A stretch of 64,000 nucleotides of DNA from Listeria_A hofi (lineage in GTDB: Bacteria; Bacillota; Bacilli; Lactobacillales; Listeriaceae): contig NZ_CAUYTL010000012.1 of assembly GCF_963575615.1 (NCBI RefSeq), positions 1 to 64,000 on the forward strand, read 5' to 3'. Below, piece after piece: positions 50,316 through 58,513 of the stretch. Under the pieces are notes generated by a model, which saw only the letters and a list, made by a program, of their open reading frames with translations, did no database searches and was not told the DNA's origin. The number at the start of each line of letters is the position of its first letter. The stretch's first letter is position 1. The position numbers and the translations under genes are program-made.

Positions 50316-51755
50316 CTAGACTTTCAAATTTTCTTCTTGCGTTACAGGCTTATTATTCGCGAGTGCTAACATTTCTTCTCGCAGTTCCGCTTTTGTCCAC
50401 GAATCACCATTTTCTAAAATAGTGTGCAATGTTTCAAAACTCACAAACTTAGTCTTGCCAATATAGATTTTGGGGAATATTTGTTGAGGTTCCAGTTCAT
50501 TTTCTAGCAATAATTCTTCATATAGTTTTTCGCCTGGACGTAAACCGGTGAATTTAATTTCGATGTCATCTAAAGAATAGCCTGATAACTGGATGATATT
50601 TTTTGCTAAATCTAGAATTTTGACTTCCTCACCCATATCTAAAACAAAGATTTCGCCACCTTGTGAGAAAACACCAGCTTGTAAAACGAGGCTCGCCGCT
50701 TCAGGGATGGTCATGAAAAACCGCGTCATTTGTGGATCTGTTACGGTTACTGGGCCGCCCTTAGCAATTTGTTTTTTGAACATTGGGACAACACTTCCGC
50801 GACTACCAAGCACATTCCCAAAACGAACCGCCGAGAATTTAGTATCACTTTTTTGTGCGAATTCTTGGATAATCATTTCACACATTCGTTTAGAAGCGCC
50901 CATGACGCCAGTTGGATTTACTGCTTTATCTGATGAAATCATCACAAACGATTGTACGCCAAATCGATCAGCTGCTTCACTAATGTTCCTCGTTCCAATC
51001 ACGTTATTGCTGATTGCTTCATGTGGATTGGCCTCCATCAATGTCACGTGCTTATGTGCCGCCGCGTGGAATATCGCATTTGGAGCGTATTCTCCCACGA
51101 TTTCATGCATTTGTTGTCGATTTTTAATATCCGCAATAATTGGCACCAACGTTGTATTCCCAGCGATTTCTCGCAACTCTTGTTCAATCAGATAAATACT
51201 ATTCTCACCATGACCAAGCAATATAAGCGATTTTGGTTCATACTTCAACAATTGGCGACATATCTCAGAGCCGATAGATCCTCCTGCACCTGTAATTAGC
51301 ACCGTTTGCTGATGTAATTGTCGTTTTATATCCGCGTCATTTAATTGAACTGGTTCACGATTCAGCAAAGATTGTTCTGGAATATCTGCAAAGTCAATGA
51401 GCGGCTCATTTTTTAAAAGTAAGTCTTCGAGGCATGGGACACGTCTAAGCGCTATTTTTGTTTGCTTACAAATGACTTCAATTTTGTCAAAAATGACCTT
51501 ATCCATGCTAGTTATGGCAACAATGACTAATTTTATATCATAGAGTTTTAGTAGCTTTGGCAGATCTGATAATGTCCCGATGACAGAAACACCCGCAAAA
51601 CTCATATCTTGCTTCTCAAGAGAATCATCTAGAAAACCTAACAATCGAAATGTTTTTTCTTGCTCTGTTATAATCTTTTTAGCAATAATATGACCCGTAT
51701 CGCCTGCACCAAGTATTAACGTATTTTTTATTTGTTTAAAATTAATTTGCTCCAT
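50316..51755 (-). CDS. Soluble PglF/EpsC/CapD-like nucleotide-sugar dehydratase without membrane helices
   Basis: The 479-residue protein has a CoA-binding-like Rossmann domain (NTLILGAGDTGHIIAKKI, about residues 10-125) followed by an extended SDR domain (VLITGAGGSIGSEICRQLL, IFHAAAHKHVTLMEANP, SSDKAVNPTGVMGASKRMCE, RFGNVLGSRGSVVPMF, GLRPGEKLYEELL). This is the UDP-GlcNAc 4,6-dehydratase of the FlaA1/PglF/EpsC group. Typical members have about 600 residues with four N-terminal membrane helices, which are absent here. The enzyme should feed the PglE- and PglD-like steps. Confidence 0.9.
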   Translation of the reverse strand: MEQINFKQIKNTLILGAGDTGHIIAKKIITEQEKTFRLLGFLDDSLEKQDMSFAGVSVIGTLSDLPKLLKLYDIKLVIVAITSMDKVIFDKIEVICKQTKIALRRVPCLEDLLLKNEPLIDFADIPEQSLLNREPVQLNDADIKRQLHQQTVLITGAGGSIGSEICRQLLKYEPKSLILLGHGENSIYLIEQELREIAGNTTLVPIIADIKNRQQMHEIVGEYAPNAIFHAAAHKHVTLMEANPHEAISNNVIGTRNISEAADRFGVQSFVMISSDKAVNPTGVMGASKRMCEMIIQEFAQKSDTKFSAVRFGNVLGSRGSVVPMFKKQIAKGGPVTVTDPQMTRFFMTIPEAASLVLQAGVFSQGGEIFVLDMGEEVKILDLAKNIIQLSGYSLDDIEIKFTGLRPGEKLYEELLLENELEPQQIFPKIYIGKTKFVSFETLHTILENGDSWTKAELREEMLALANNKPVTQEENLKV

Positions 51756-51777
51756 TTTATAAACGCATCCTTATCAT

Positions 51778-52467
51778 TTAATAAACGTAATAGTTCTTAC
51801 TTTGGCCTTGTTTCTTTACATCATTTAGTATATATCCCATAACTTTCGTATTCGCCTGTTGCAATATCTGTACACTCTTCTGAATTTCTGCTTTATAGGT
51901 GCGGTATGCACGCACAACTAGAAATGTCCCATCAACTTTACTTGCTAAAATTGGCCCATCTGCAATATCGATGAGAGGTGGACTATCAATAAAAATATAA
52001 TCATATGTGCCCTTACACACTTCCAGTAGATTATCGAGGTGAGAAGAAGCAAGTAATTCTGCTGGATTAGGAGGTACAGGTCCACTTGGAATAAAATCAA
52101 TATTATACTTATCAAGAGGTTGGATTGCTTCGTCTAGCGTGTGCTGATTAGCAAGTAATGTACTAAGTCCCGTGTGGTTCATCCTTTGAAATAACTTATT
52201 CTGTGTTGGTCTTCTCATGTCGCCATCAATCAGTAAAACTTTTTTACCTTGCTGCCCAAAAGCCATTGCGATATTAGAAGTTATAGTAGACTTTCCTTCT
52301 CCTGGTATACTTGATGTAATGAGATATACCATACTTCGCCCCATTGCTACAAATTCAATATTTGTTCTAATAATTCGAAACTGTTCATTTAGCGATCTAT
52401 TGTCTGCTATCTGCGCAAGTGTATTGAGTGCTTTTTTTGTTTTTTTTCGAGATATTAGCTTCTTCAT
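51778..52467 (-). CDS. Tyrosine-protein kinase of the CpsD/EpsB type (BY-kinase)
   Basis: The 229-residue kinase has Walker A ITSSIPGEGKSTI, Walker A' VLLIDGDMRRPT and Walker B YIFIDSPP, and ends in a tyrosine cluster NYYVY for autophosphorylation. It works with the separate Wzz-like membrane protein encoded just upstream to control chain length and export. No partner tyrosine phosphatase gene (CpsB/Wzb type) was found in the window. Confidence 0.93.
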   Translation of the reverse strand: MKKLISRKKTKKALNTLAQIADNRSLNEQFRIIRTNIEFVAMGRSMVYLITSSIPGEGKSTITSNIAMAFGQQGKKVLLIDGDMRRPTQNKLFQRMNHTGLSTLLANQHTLDEAIQPLDKYNIDFIPSGPVPPNPAELLASSHLDNLLEVCKGTYDYIFIDSPPLIDIADGPILASKVDGTFLVVRAYRTYKAEIQKSVQILQQANTKVMGYILNDVKKQGQSKNYYVY

Positions 52468-52484
52468 TCACCTTATGCCTCCTA

Positions 52485-53150
52485 TCAAAATTGATTCACA
52501 TTGCCCAAATGAGTAGCTCTAATGATATGACTCAGTTCTTTTTCATCGCGAATACTTTGGCGCATTGTTTCTTTTAATAGAGCAATAGTTAGACCGATAA
52601 ATATCCCTCCTAAAAATCCTATGCCTATAATCATTGCTTTATTTGGCTTCACAGGCACTTTATTTTCTGTCGGTTGTGTCAAAACTCGAATATTATTTGC
52701 AGACATAATTTCTTTCGACTTACCAATAGCGGTCTTAATTAATTGTTGATTGATTTGTTCTGCGATTTCCTGATTTTCATTCAAAACATTAACAGTCAAA
52801 ACTTGGGAATCTTTGGAGTTTTCTATCATTATTTGTTTTGCTAATTGTTGTGTGGTTTTAGTTAATTTAAGTTCCTCAATTACTTCATTCAGGACTGTTG
52901 GACTTACCAAAATAATCTTGTATGTGTTAACGAGTTGGATATTACTCTGTGTTTCTGCCGTTGTTGTTGTGTCTTTTTTATTCTCCTGTTTAATGACCAG
53001 CTGTGACTTTGATTCATAAGTTGGGGTAATAAACTCTTTGGCAATGACAAATCCACTGATAGCACCGATTCCACCTAATATTATGACAAGCCAAAGCCAC
53101 TTTTTCAGAACATATAGGAACTCTGAGAACTCTATCGTTTTTTGTTCCAC
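52485..53150 (-). CDS. Wzz/CapA-type chain-length determinant and kinase activator
   Basis: The 221-residue protein has a short cytoplasmic N terminus, a membrane helix (WLWLVIILGGIGAISGFVIA), an extracellular Wzz domain (YESKSQLVIKQENK..LTVNVLNENQEIAEQINQQL) and a second helix after the PTENKVPVKPNKAM proline-rich segment. It is the transmembrane activator of the BY-kinase encoded next to it. The start is GTG at 53150, two bases after the stop of the lipoprotein gene. Confidence 0.9.
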   Translation of the reverse strand: MEQKTIEFSEFLYVLKKWLWLVIILGGIGAISGFVIAKEFITPTYESKSQLVIKQENKKDTTTTAETQSNIQLVNTYKIILVSPTVLNEVIEELKLTKTTQQLAKQIMIENSKDSQVLTVNVLNENQEIAEQINQQLIKTAIGKSKEIMSANNIRVLTQPTENKVPVKPNKAMIIGIGFLGGIFIGLTIALLKETMRQSIRDEKELSHIIRATHLGNVNQF

Positions 53151-53152
53151 TG

Positions 53153-53653
53153 CTATTTAACCTCTACTTTCCATGATGCTTTAATATCAGAATCTTGATC
53201 TTTGTAGATGATAGTATACGGCCCATTTCCATTCACTTTAAAGTAACCTGCCCCCTTCACTTTCATGCCTGCTTCAATTTTTTCACCTAAATTTTCACTT
53301 GGATAAATAGCTAATTTTTTGCCATCTTTATCTTTAATCTCCATATCAATTGTTGTAAATCCTCGAGTTACAGCAGAGTTATTTTCCACATTCATAGCGA
53401 TTTGCAAAACGCCGTTCTTATCTCCCTTGTCATCTTGCAAATAGGTTGCTTTTTCAAAAGTAACAATAAGTCCTAATAGATCTACGTGATCTCTTAACTT
53501 AAACTGTTTATTTGCAGTAGGTTTCACTGTCACTTCTTGCTTTGTTTCTATTTGTTTATTCAAGGCTTTAGTATCGTCATTTGCATTCGCACATGCTGTT
53601 AGTGAAAAAACTATTCCCATTATTGATACGAGCCCTAATTTCCATTTTTTCAT
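53153..53653 (-). CDS. DUF4352/DUF5067-like lipoprotein
   Basis: The 166-residue lipoprotein has the signal peptide MKKWKLGLVSIMGIVFSLTAC (lipobox LTAC, Cys21) and an immunoglobulin-like domain (LGLIVTFEKATYL, NGVLQIAMNVENNSAVTRGFTT, GYFKVNGNGPYTIIY) of the DUF4352/telomeric-repeat-binding-like type found in many Gram-positive lipoproteins. Role unknown; its place between the adhesin and the Wzz gene suggests a part in surface polymer assembly or attachment. GAGGTAG precedes the ATG. Confidence 0.78.
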   Translation of the reverse strand: MKKWKLGLVSIMGIVFSLTACANANDDTKALNKQIETKQEVTVKPTANKQFKLRDHVDLLGLIVTFEKATYLQDDKGDKNGVLQIAMNVENNSAVTRGFTTIDMEIKDKDGKKLAIYPSENLGEKIEAGMKVKGAGYFKVNGNGPYTIIYKDQDSDIKASWKVEVK

Positions 53654-53679
53654 TCGTCTACCTCACTTTAGCTAATATA

Positions 53680-53704
53680 CTGGGACAGGGCGTACCCATC
53701 CCAG
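53680..53704 (-). terminator. Hairpin between adhesin and EPS genes
   Basis: CTGGGA (53680-53685) pairs with TCCCAG (53699-53704), with inner GGG/CCC. The minus-strand tail is not T-rich, so it may be a weak terminator, an mRNA-end stabiliser or a relic of a TGGGACA-type repeat. It would lower EPS transcription relative to the adhesin. Confidence 0.5.
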
Positions 53705-53719
53705 CTTGTTTCATCTAGC

Positions 53720-56700
53720 TTATTTTGTCACTACTTTTTCAGAAGATATCCAGTTGCCTGTTGCATCCTTATAATCTACTTTTACCACATCGCCAGCTTT
53801 AAGATTGGCTTTTGTCCAAGTAAACGTGCCATTTGTTGCTGGCACCATCACTTGTGTAACACCGTTCACCCATGTTCTTACTGTTGTTACATTCTGTGGT
53901 ACTGTGCCTGATACCACGCCTGTTCCCTCCACAATTGTGTTGATAACTGGCGCAAGTGCTGACATATCTGCTGGTGCTGAAACCGTAATCTCTTTTGCTG
54001 GTGTATATTGATTTGTGTTTTCGTTTAACAGCTCTACACTGATAACCGTTCCTTGTTTTTGATTACCAATAAACTTGCTGTATTTACCTGATGCATCCGC
54101 TGTAATGATACTGATTAGTTGACCGTTGATAGAGAATCTTAGCTTCCCACCCGCTGGAGCTGTACCACTTAATGTATCATCACTGGTTGTCATTGCATTT
54201 ACCGTATATTCTGTACTCTTTGGAGCGCCAGTTACTGTTGTTTCTTTCGCCAACTCATACTTACCTGTTTCGGGATTCAACATTTCTACAGCTACTTTTG
54301 TTCCTACAAGCTGTGTACCAATATACTTACTGTAATTACCTTGTGCATCTGCTGTTCCCACGTTTACTGCCACACCATTGATTAAAAATCTTAGTTTAGC
54401 GTTCGCAGGTGCAGTTCCTGTTACAGTGTCATTTGCATTTGTCATCGGTGTAATTGTTACATTGACTGCAATAACTGTCGTTGTCACAGCTTCTTTATAC
54501 TCATTGGAAGATACATTGAAAAGTTCAGCTCCAACAACTGTACCTGTTTTTTGTTTTCCAACATATAGAGCATAATTTCCATTCGCATCAGCATACCCGA
54601 TATTCACCGCTTGACCATTTATAACGAATCTAATTTTTGCATTTGGTGTTGTTTTACCCGTGATGGTATCGTCATTTTCGGTCATCTTATTGATAGAGAT
54701 ATTGCTCGATACTGGTGTTACTGTAATGGATGTGTTTGTATCTGCGTTATACTGACCTGTGCGATCTTTGTAGTCTACACCAATAACATCGCCTGCTTTC
54801 CGATGTCCAATATTGTAAGAGAAATTACCATTTGAATCGACTGCTACCACTGTTGCAGGTGCATTGTTGATGTAGATACGGATTGTACCTGGATTGTATT
54901 TAGATACGTCTAGCTTCCCACTGAATACCGTATCCGCTTCTGTCATTGGATTTAGTATTGGCTTTACAAGTACAAAATTATTACGATCATTTAATTCTTG
55001 TTGTGCTTTATCAAGATTTTTTTGCAACTCAGCTTTTTTTACTGGGTCTGTTACTTTATCAATTGCTTTTTGAGCATTATCAATAGCCCCTTGGTTTGTC
55101 GTATCTTTAATTGGGCTTGTTGGAGTATTATTATTAAACAATTCATTAACTGCTTTTTCTGCTGCATTTGCTGCGTTACGTGCATCTAGTAATTCTTGCG
55201 CACGATCTAAATCTTTTTGTAATTGGGCTTTTACTGCCTCATCTGTTACTGCGTCTACTAATTTTTGCGCTGCATCAATGGCTGCTTGGTTCGTGATGTC
55301 TTTGATTGCGTCTGTTGATGGTTTGTCGCTGTTGAATAGTTCATTGACTGCTTTTAGCGCTGCTTCTTGACGTGCCTTTTCTGCTGCATTACGCTCGTTC
55401 AACAATTCTTGCGCACGATCTAAGTCTTTTTGTAATGCTGCTTTTACTATTGGATCTGTTACTGCATCTACTAATTTTTGCGCTGCATCGATTGCACCTT
55501 GGTTCGTGATGTCTTTGATTGCGTCTGTCGATGGTTTGTCGATGTTGAATAGTTCATTGACTGCTTTTAGTGCTGCTTCTTGACGCTCTTGCTCTGATGA
55601 TGCTGCTGCGTTACGTGCATCTAGTAATTCTTGCGCACGATCTAAATCTTTTTGTAATTGGGCTTTTACTGCCTCATCTGTTACTGCGTCTACTAATTTT
55701 TGCGCTGCATCAATGGCTGCTTGGTTCGTGATGTCTTTGATTGCGTCTGTTGATGGTTTGTCGCTGTTGAATAGCTCATTGACTGCTTTTAGTGCTGCTT
55801 CTTGACGTGCTTTTTCTGCACTTGCTGCATTACGTGCGTCTAACAGCTCTTGTGCACGATTTACGTCTTTTTGTAGCGCAGCTTTACTTGTAGGATCCGT
55901 TACACCATCCACTAGTTTTTGTGCTGCATCAATTGAAGCCTGAGTTGTCGTATCTTTAATCTCATCTGTTGCTGGATCATCATTTTTGAATAGTTCTTTC
56001 ACTGTTTTTTCTGCTACTATTACAGTACCAGTCATTGAAATATGTTTTGCATCTGCCATAATAAATGTAGTTTGGATATCTCCTGGTGTCGAAACTGCCC
56101 CTGCTTGAACCACACCAGCTTGTCCACTTGCCAATACACTAAATGTAGCATTATACCAAGCTTTGTCTGGGATAGAAGTTTTATTAGTTTGACCATATAC
56201 TGCAATTTCATCAAGATTATTGAATTTAATCATTGTGTTTTTAGCTGTCGAGAATACACGTCCTGATCCAGTTCCATTCGCGTCTAAGTCTAAATCTCTT
56301 GGATTATTAAAAGTAATTGCTGCATCTGCTAATGTTGTAGTAATAACGTGTGAAGTGCTTGTTGCTGGTTGAATCGCTTTTAAACTTGCATTTTGGTTAA
56401 CTGTAAAAGTACGTGATACAGGCATAAGTGCTGCTGAACTCACACCAATACGATTAATTAACGTTGTAGAATTAGTGTCAAATAAAACATTTTCCATAGC
56501 TGCTTGAAATAGTTCGTCAGATGTCGTTACATTTAATTGAGCATTTTTCCCTACTGTAAAATCTGCTTTATCAGCAGTAGCCCAAAAAACAGAGCTACCT
56601 TTAGAATCTATATTCACTTTTGCGCCGTCTTTAATTATGAAATACGGATCTCCGACTGTACCAACCGCACTATATAGTGAAAATGCTGTTTTCCCAGTTG

Positions 56701-57361
56701 TATTATGCTCTGCCGTAAAATCACCTGCAATCGTAACACCCGTTGCCTCTACCATTTCATTCAATGTACCTAAGTTATCGATTGGTTTACTAGTAACAAT
56801 TTTGTTTGTGCCTGTAAAATTCACATAACCATGCAAATTGTAGACAAATTGTGGCCCAGCATAATCAACATTTTCAAAATTCTGAGTTACACCTTGGACG
56901 CCGTCATATACCGTAAATGGACCATAGTAATGTGTTCCACGAATAACCATGTTTTTCACATTCAGCGTTTTTAGAGAAGCGCCAGTGTAGGTATAAATTG
57001 TTTGTGCCTGACCGTTAACAGTTGTCTTACTTTCAGTTAAGCTGTGACCATTCCCATCAATCGTTAGCTCAGTTTTTTTACTGTTAATTTGAATAGCTGA
57101 TGTCATCGTAATATCGGCAGTTAAAATAATATTAGTAATACCGTTATCTGTTTCAATAAGTTGCTTCAGCGTCGCAAAATCTCCTACTTCTGTCGCTACT
57201 GTTGCTGTGGTTGCCTCAGAATCTATCTCTGCGGCAAAGCTAATTGCGGGGTACACTGTTAACATTTGTGATAGTACAGTTACTGTCGCAATTGTTGAAA
57301 AGAAAATTTTCTTAACCTTTTTAGTTGGAACTACATTAAATGGAATTTGTTTTTTTTGCAT
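53720..57361 (-). CDS. Large secreted adhesin: pectate-lyase-like domain, five helical repeats, five Ig-like modules
   Basis: The 1213-residue protein starts with a long signal peptide (KKVKKIFFSTIATVTVLSQM, cleavage near AISFAA). Residues about 60-440 form a beta-helix-like adhesive domain (LTIDGNGHSLTES, NMVIRGTHYYGPFTVYDGV). Five helical repeats of about 70 residues (about 452-790; ELFNSDKPSTDAIKDITNQ, KDLDRAQELLDARN) resemble the Cry1Ac D-VI-related repeats of Listeria surface proteins. Five Ig-like modules of about 80 residues follow. There is no LPXTG, WxL, GW or SH3 anchor, so it is released or held by other contacts. It lies upstream of the EPS genes and next to a Crp-type and an Mga-type regulator. 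AAGGAG precedes the ATG. Confidence 0.88.
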   Translation of the reverse strand: MQKKQIPFNVVPTKKVKKIFFSTIATVTVLSQMLTVYPAISFAAEIDSEATTATVATEVGDFATLKQLIETDNGITNIILTADITMTSAIQINSKKTELTIDGNGHSLTESKTTVNGQAQTIYTYTGASLKTLNVKNMVIRGTHYYGPFTVYDGVQGVTQNFENVDYAGPQFVYNLHGYVNFTGTNKIVTSKPIDNLGTLNEMVEATGVTIAGDFTAEHNTTGKTAFSLYSAVGTVGDPYFIIKDGAKVNIDSKGSSVFWATADKADFTVGKNAQLNVTTSDELFQAAMENVLFDTNSTTLINRIGVSSAALMPVSRTFTVNQNASLKAIQPATSTSHVITTTLADAAITFNNPRDLDLDANGTGSGRVFSTAKNTMIKFNNLDEIAVYGQTNKTSIPDKAWYNATFSVLASGQAGVVQAGAVSTPGDIQTTFIMADAKHISMTGTVIVAEKTVKELFKNDDPATDEIKDTTTQASIDAAQKLVDGVTDPTSKAALQKDVNRAQELLDARNAASAEKARQEAALKAVNELFNSDKPSTDAIKDITNQAAIDAAQKLVDAVTDEAVKAQLQKDLDRAQELLDARNAAASSEQERQEAALKAVNELFNIDKPSTDAIKDITNQGAIDAAQKLVDAVTDPIVKAALQKDLDRAQELLNERNAAEKARQEAALKAVNELFNSDKPSTDAIKDITNQAAIDAAQKLVDAVTDEAVKAQLQKDLDRAQELLDARNAANAAEKAVNELFNNNTPTSPIKDTTNQGAIDNAQKAIDKVTDPVKKAELQKNLDKAQQELNDRNNFVLVKPILNPMTEADTVFSGKLDVSKYNPGTIRIYINNAPATVVAVDSNGNFSYNIGHRKAGDVIGVDYKDRTGQYNADTNTSITVTPVSSNISINKMTENDDTITGKTTPNAKIRFVINGQAVNIGYADANGNYALYVGKQKTGTVVGAELFNVSSNEYKEAVTTTVIAVNVTITPMTNANDTVTGTAPANAKLRFLINGVAVNVGTADAQGNYSKYIGTQLVGTKVAVEMLNPETGKYELAKETTVTGAPKSTEYTVNAMTTSDDTLSGTAPAGGKLRFSINGQLISIITADASGKYSKFIGNQKQGTVISVELLNENTNQYTPAKEITVSAPADMSALAPVINTIVEGTGVVSGTVPQNVTTVRTWVNGVTQVMVPATNGTFTWTKANLKAGDVVKVDYKDATGNWISSEKVVTK
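54980..56005 (-). repeat. Tandem coding repeats in the adhesin gene
   Basis: Five units of about 200-220 bp. Units two and four are identical by eye over about 170 nt (55170-55339 and 55605-55774, offset 435 nt), which indicates recent duplication or gene conversion. They are coding repeats, not a CRISPR array. Confidence 0.85.
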
Positions 57362-57477
57362 TTTTTTCTCCTTAGATTTATATTTTCCCGCCCGGCTATT
57401 TTTTATAAGCCTTTATCCTCTCTTTATATTTAAGTTTTTTAGGCGCGTTGGGATATACTTATAAACCCATGTATACA

Positions 57478-58137
57478 CTATATCGTTTTATATTTTCTGA
57501 ATTCCAAAATATTTTTTCTATTTTTTTCTAACATTTTGTTTTTTCTTAATTCTCTTATTATCCTATTAACACTCACTCTGCTCATACCACAATATGCTGC
57601 AATGTAATGAGTATTTAAGCCTTTTGGTAGAATAAACTTATACTGACTAACTTGTGTCCCTAATTGTTCAAATAACATAATAATCCTATCATGTAATTCA
57701 TATTGAAATTGCTGGGCATATAGCTCGGCAAACTCTTCATTTCGATTCAGCGCCTCAATTAAGACATCCGTAAAAAATGGATGTGATGCTAATACGTTAA
57801 AAAAGGTATTTGCATCAATTTTTGTTAACACAGCTCTGTTGAGTGGCTCATAAATAACTTTACTCTCGTTGATCAATTGGTTACTCCAAATCACATCTGT
57901 CGCACTTAGGAACGCTTGACATACATATTTATCTATATACTTATTATGGGTAAGTATCTTTGCTAAATAACCCTCTTGTATAATATAAACCGCTTGACCG
58001 CTATCCTGTATTATTCTTTCTCCTCTTCGAATAACAACTGTTTCTAACACGTCATCCTGAAAATCGTCGGAATTAATAATACTTTGTAAAATTGTTTTAT
58101 CTCGAATGAGCAGTTTGTTTATTGCTAAATAATCCAT
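57478..58137 (-). CDS. Crp/Fnr-family transcriptional regulator
   Basis: The 219-residue regulator has a cyclic-nucleotide-binding-like barrel (TVVIRRGERIIQDSGQAVYIIQEGYLAKI) and a C-terminal Crp helix-turn-helix (LPKGLNTHYIAAYCGMSRVSVNRIIRELRKNKML). The glutamate/arginine set for cAMP binding is not present, and no Fnr cysteine cluster is seen, so it is of the general Listeria Crp/Fnr group that also includes PrfA. The ATG at 58137 has GGAGGG six bases upstream; earlier in-frame starts have none. It is upstream of the adhesin gene on the same strand. TGTATACA (57470-57477), a perfect palindrome, lies between the genes. Confidence 0.85.
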   Translation of the reverse strand: MDYLAINKLLIRDKTILQSIINSDDFQDDVLETVVIRRGERIIQDSGQAVYIIQEGYLAKILTHNKYIDKYVCQAFLSATDVIWSNQLINESKVIYEPLNRAVLTKIDANTFFNVLASHPFFTDVLIEALNRNEEFAELYAQQFQYELHDRIIMLFEQLGTQVSQYKFILPKGLNTHYIAAYCGMSRVSVNRIIRELRKNKMLEKNRKNILEFRKYKTI

Positions 58138-58458
58138 TTGCATCCCTCCATTAATATTTCCTGAATGACACGAGTTAATACTACTATATTTTTGTTCTTT
58201 TATTAACATGCTAATCCAATCAAAAACACCCATTTCATAGTGATATTAACAATGTATATGATGGCTCATGTTTTATTTTTTTTAAATAACTTGTCTCTCC
58301 TTGCTGAGACGCGCCTAGTGTCCGTCACATTTTTGACAATTTCTTATGTCTTTTTCTTGTTTTTGATAGCTCTTGTTGTTAATTCTATTAAACCATTTTT
58401 CGTTTTCGATTAGAAATCAAATTTGGCTTCAACATCCGCCATTCTATTTTTAAATAAA

Positions 58459-58494
58459 AAACTCTAGTATCCGCAACTGTCGGCACTAGAGTTT
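58459..58494. terminator. Terminator downstream of the Mga-type regulator
   Basis: AAACTCTAG (58459-58467) pairs with CTAGAGTTT (58486-58494), with an inner CCG/CGG; T-rich on the minus strand. The rest of the 377-bp gap up to the Crp gene (58138-58458) shows no feature I can support. Confidence 0.8.
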
Positions 58495-58513
58495 CTCTCT
58501 ACTATTTTATTAT

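Noticed and set aside
53680..53704. LPXTG or other anchor at the adhesin end, or strong terminator here
   Set aside because: The adhesin ends SSEKVVTK without a sorting signal, and the hairpin lacks a T-run on the minus strand, so neither is claimed strongly.
54980..56005. Regularly spaced near-identical repeats resembling an array
   Set aside because: Units are about 210 bp, have no unique spacers and keep the reading frame of the adhesin, so this is not CRISPR.
58235..58260. PrfA-box-like TTAACAATGTATA upstream of the Crp gene
   Set aside because: Only the left half matches TTAACA-NN-TGTTAA; spacing and the right half are wrong.
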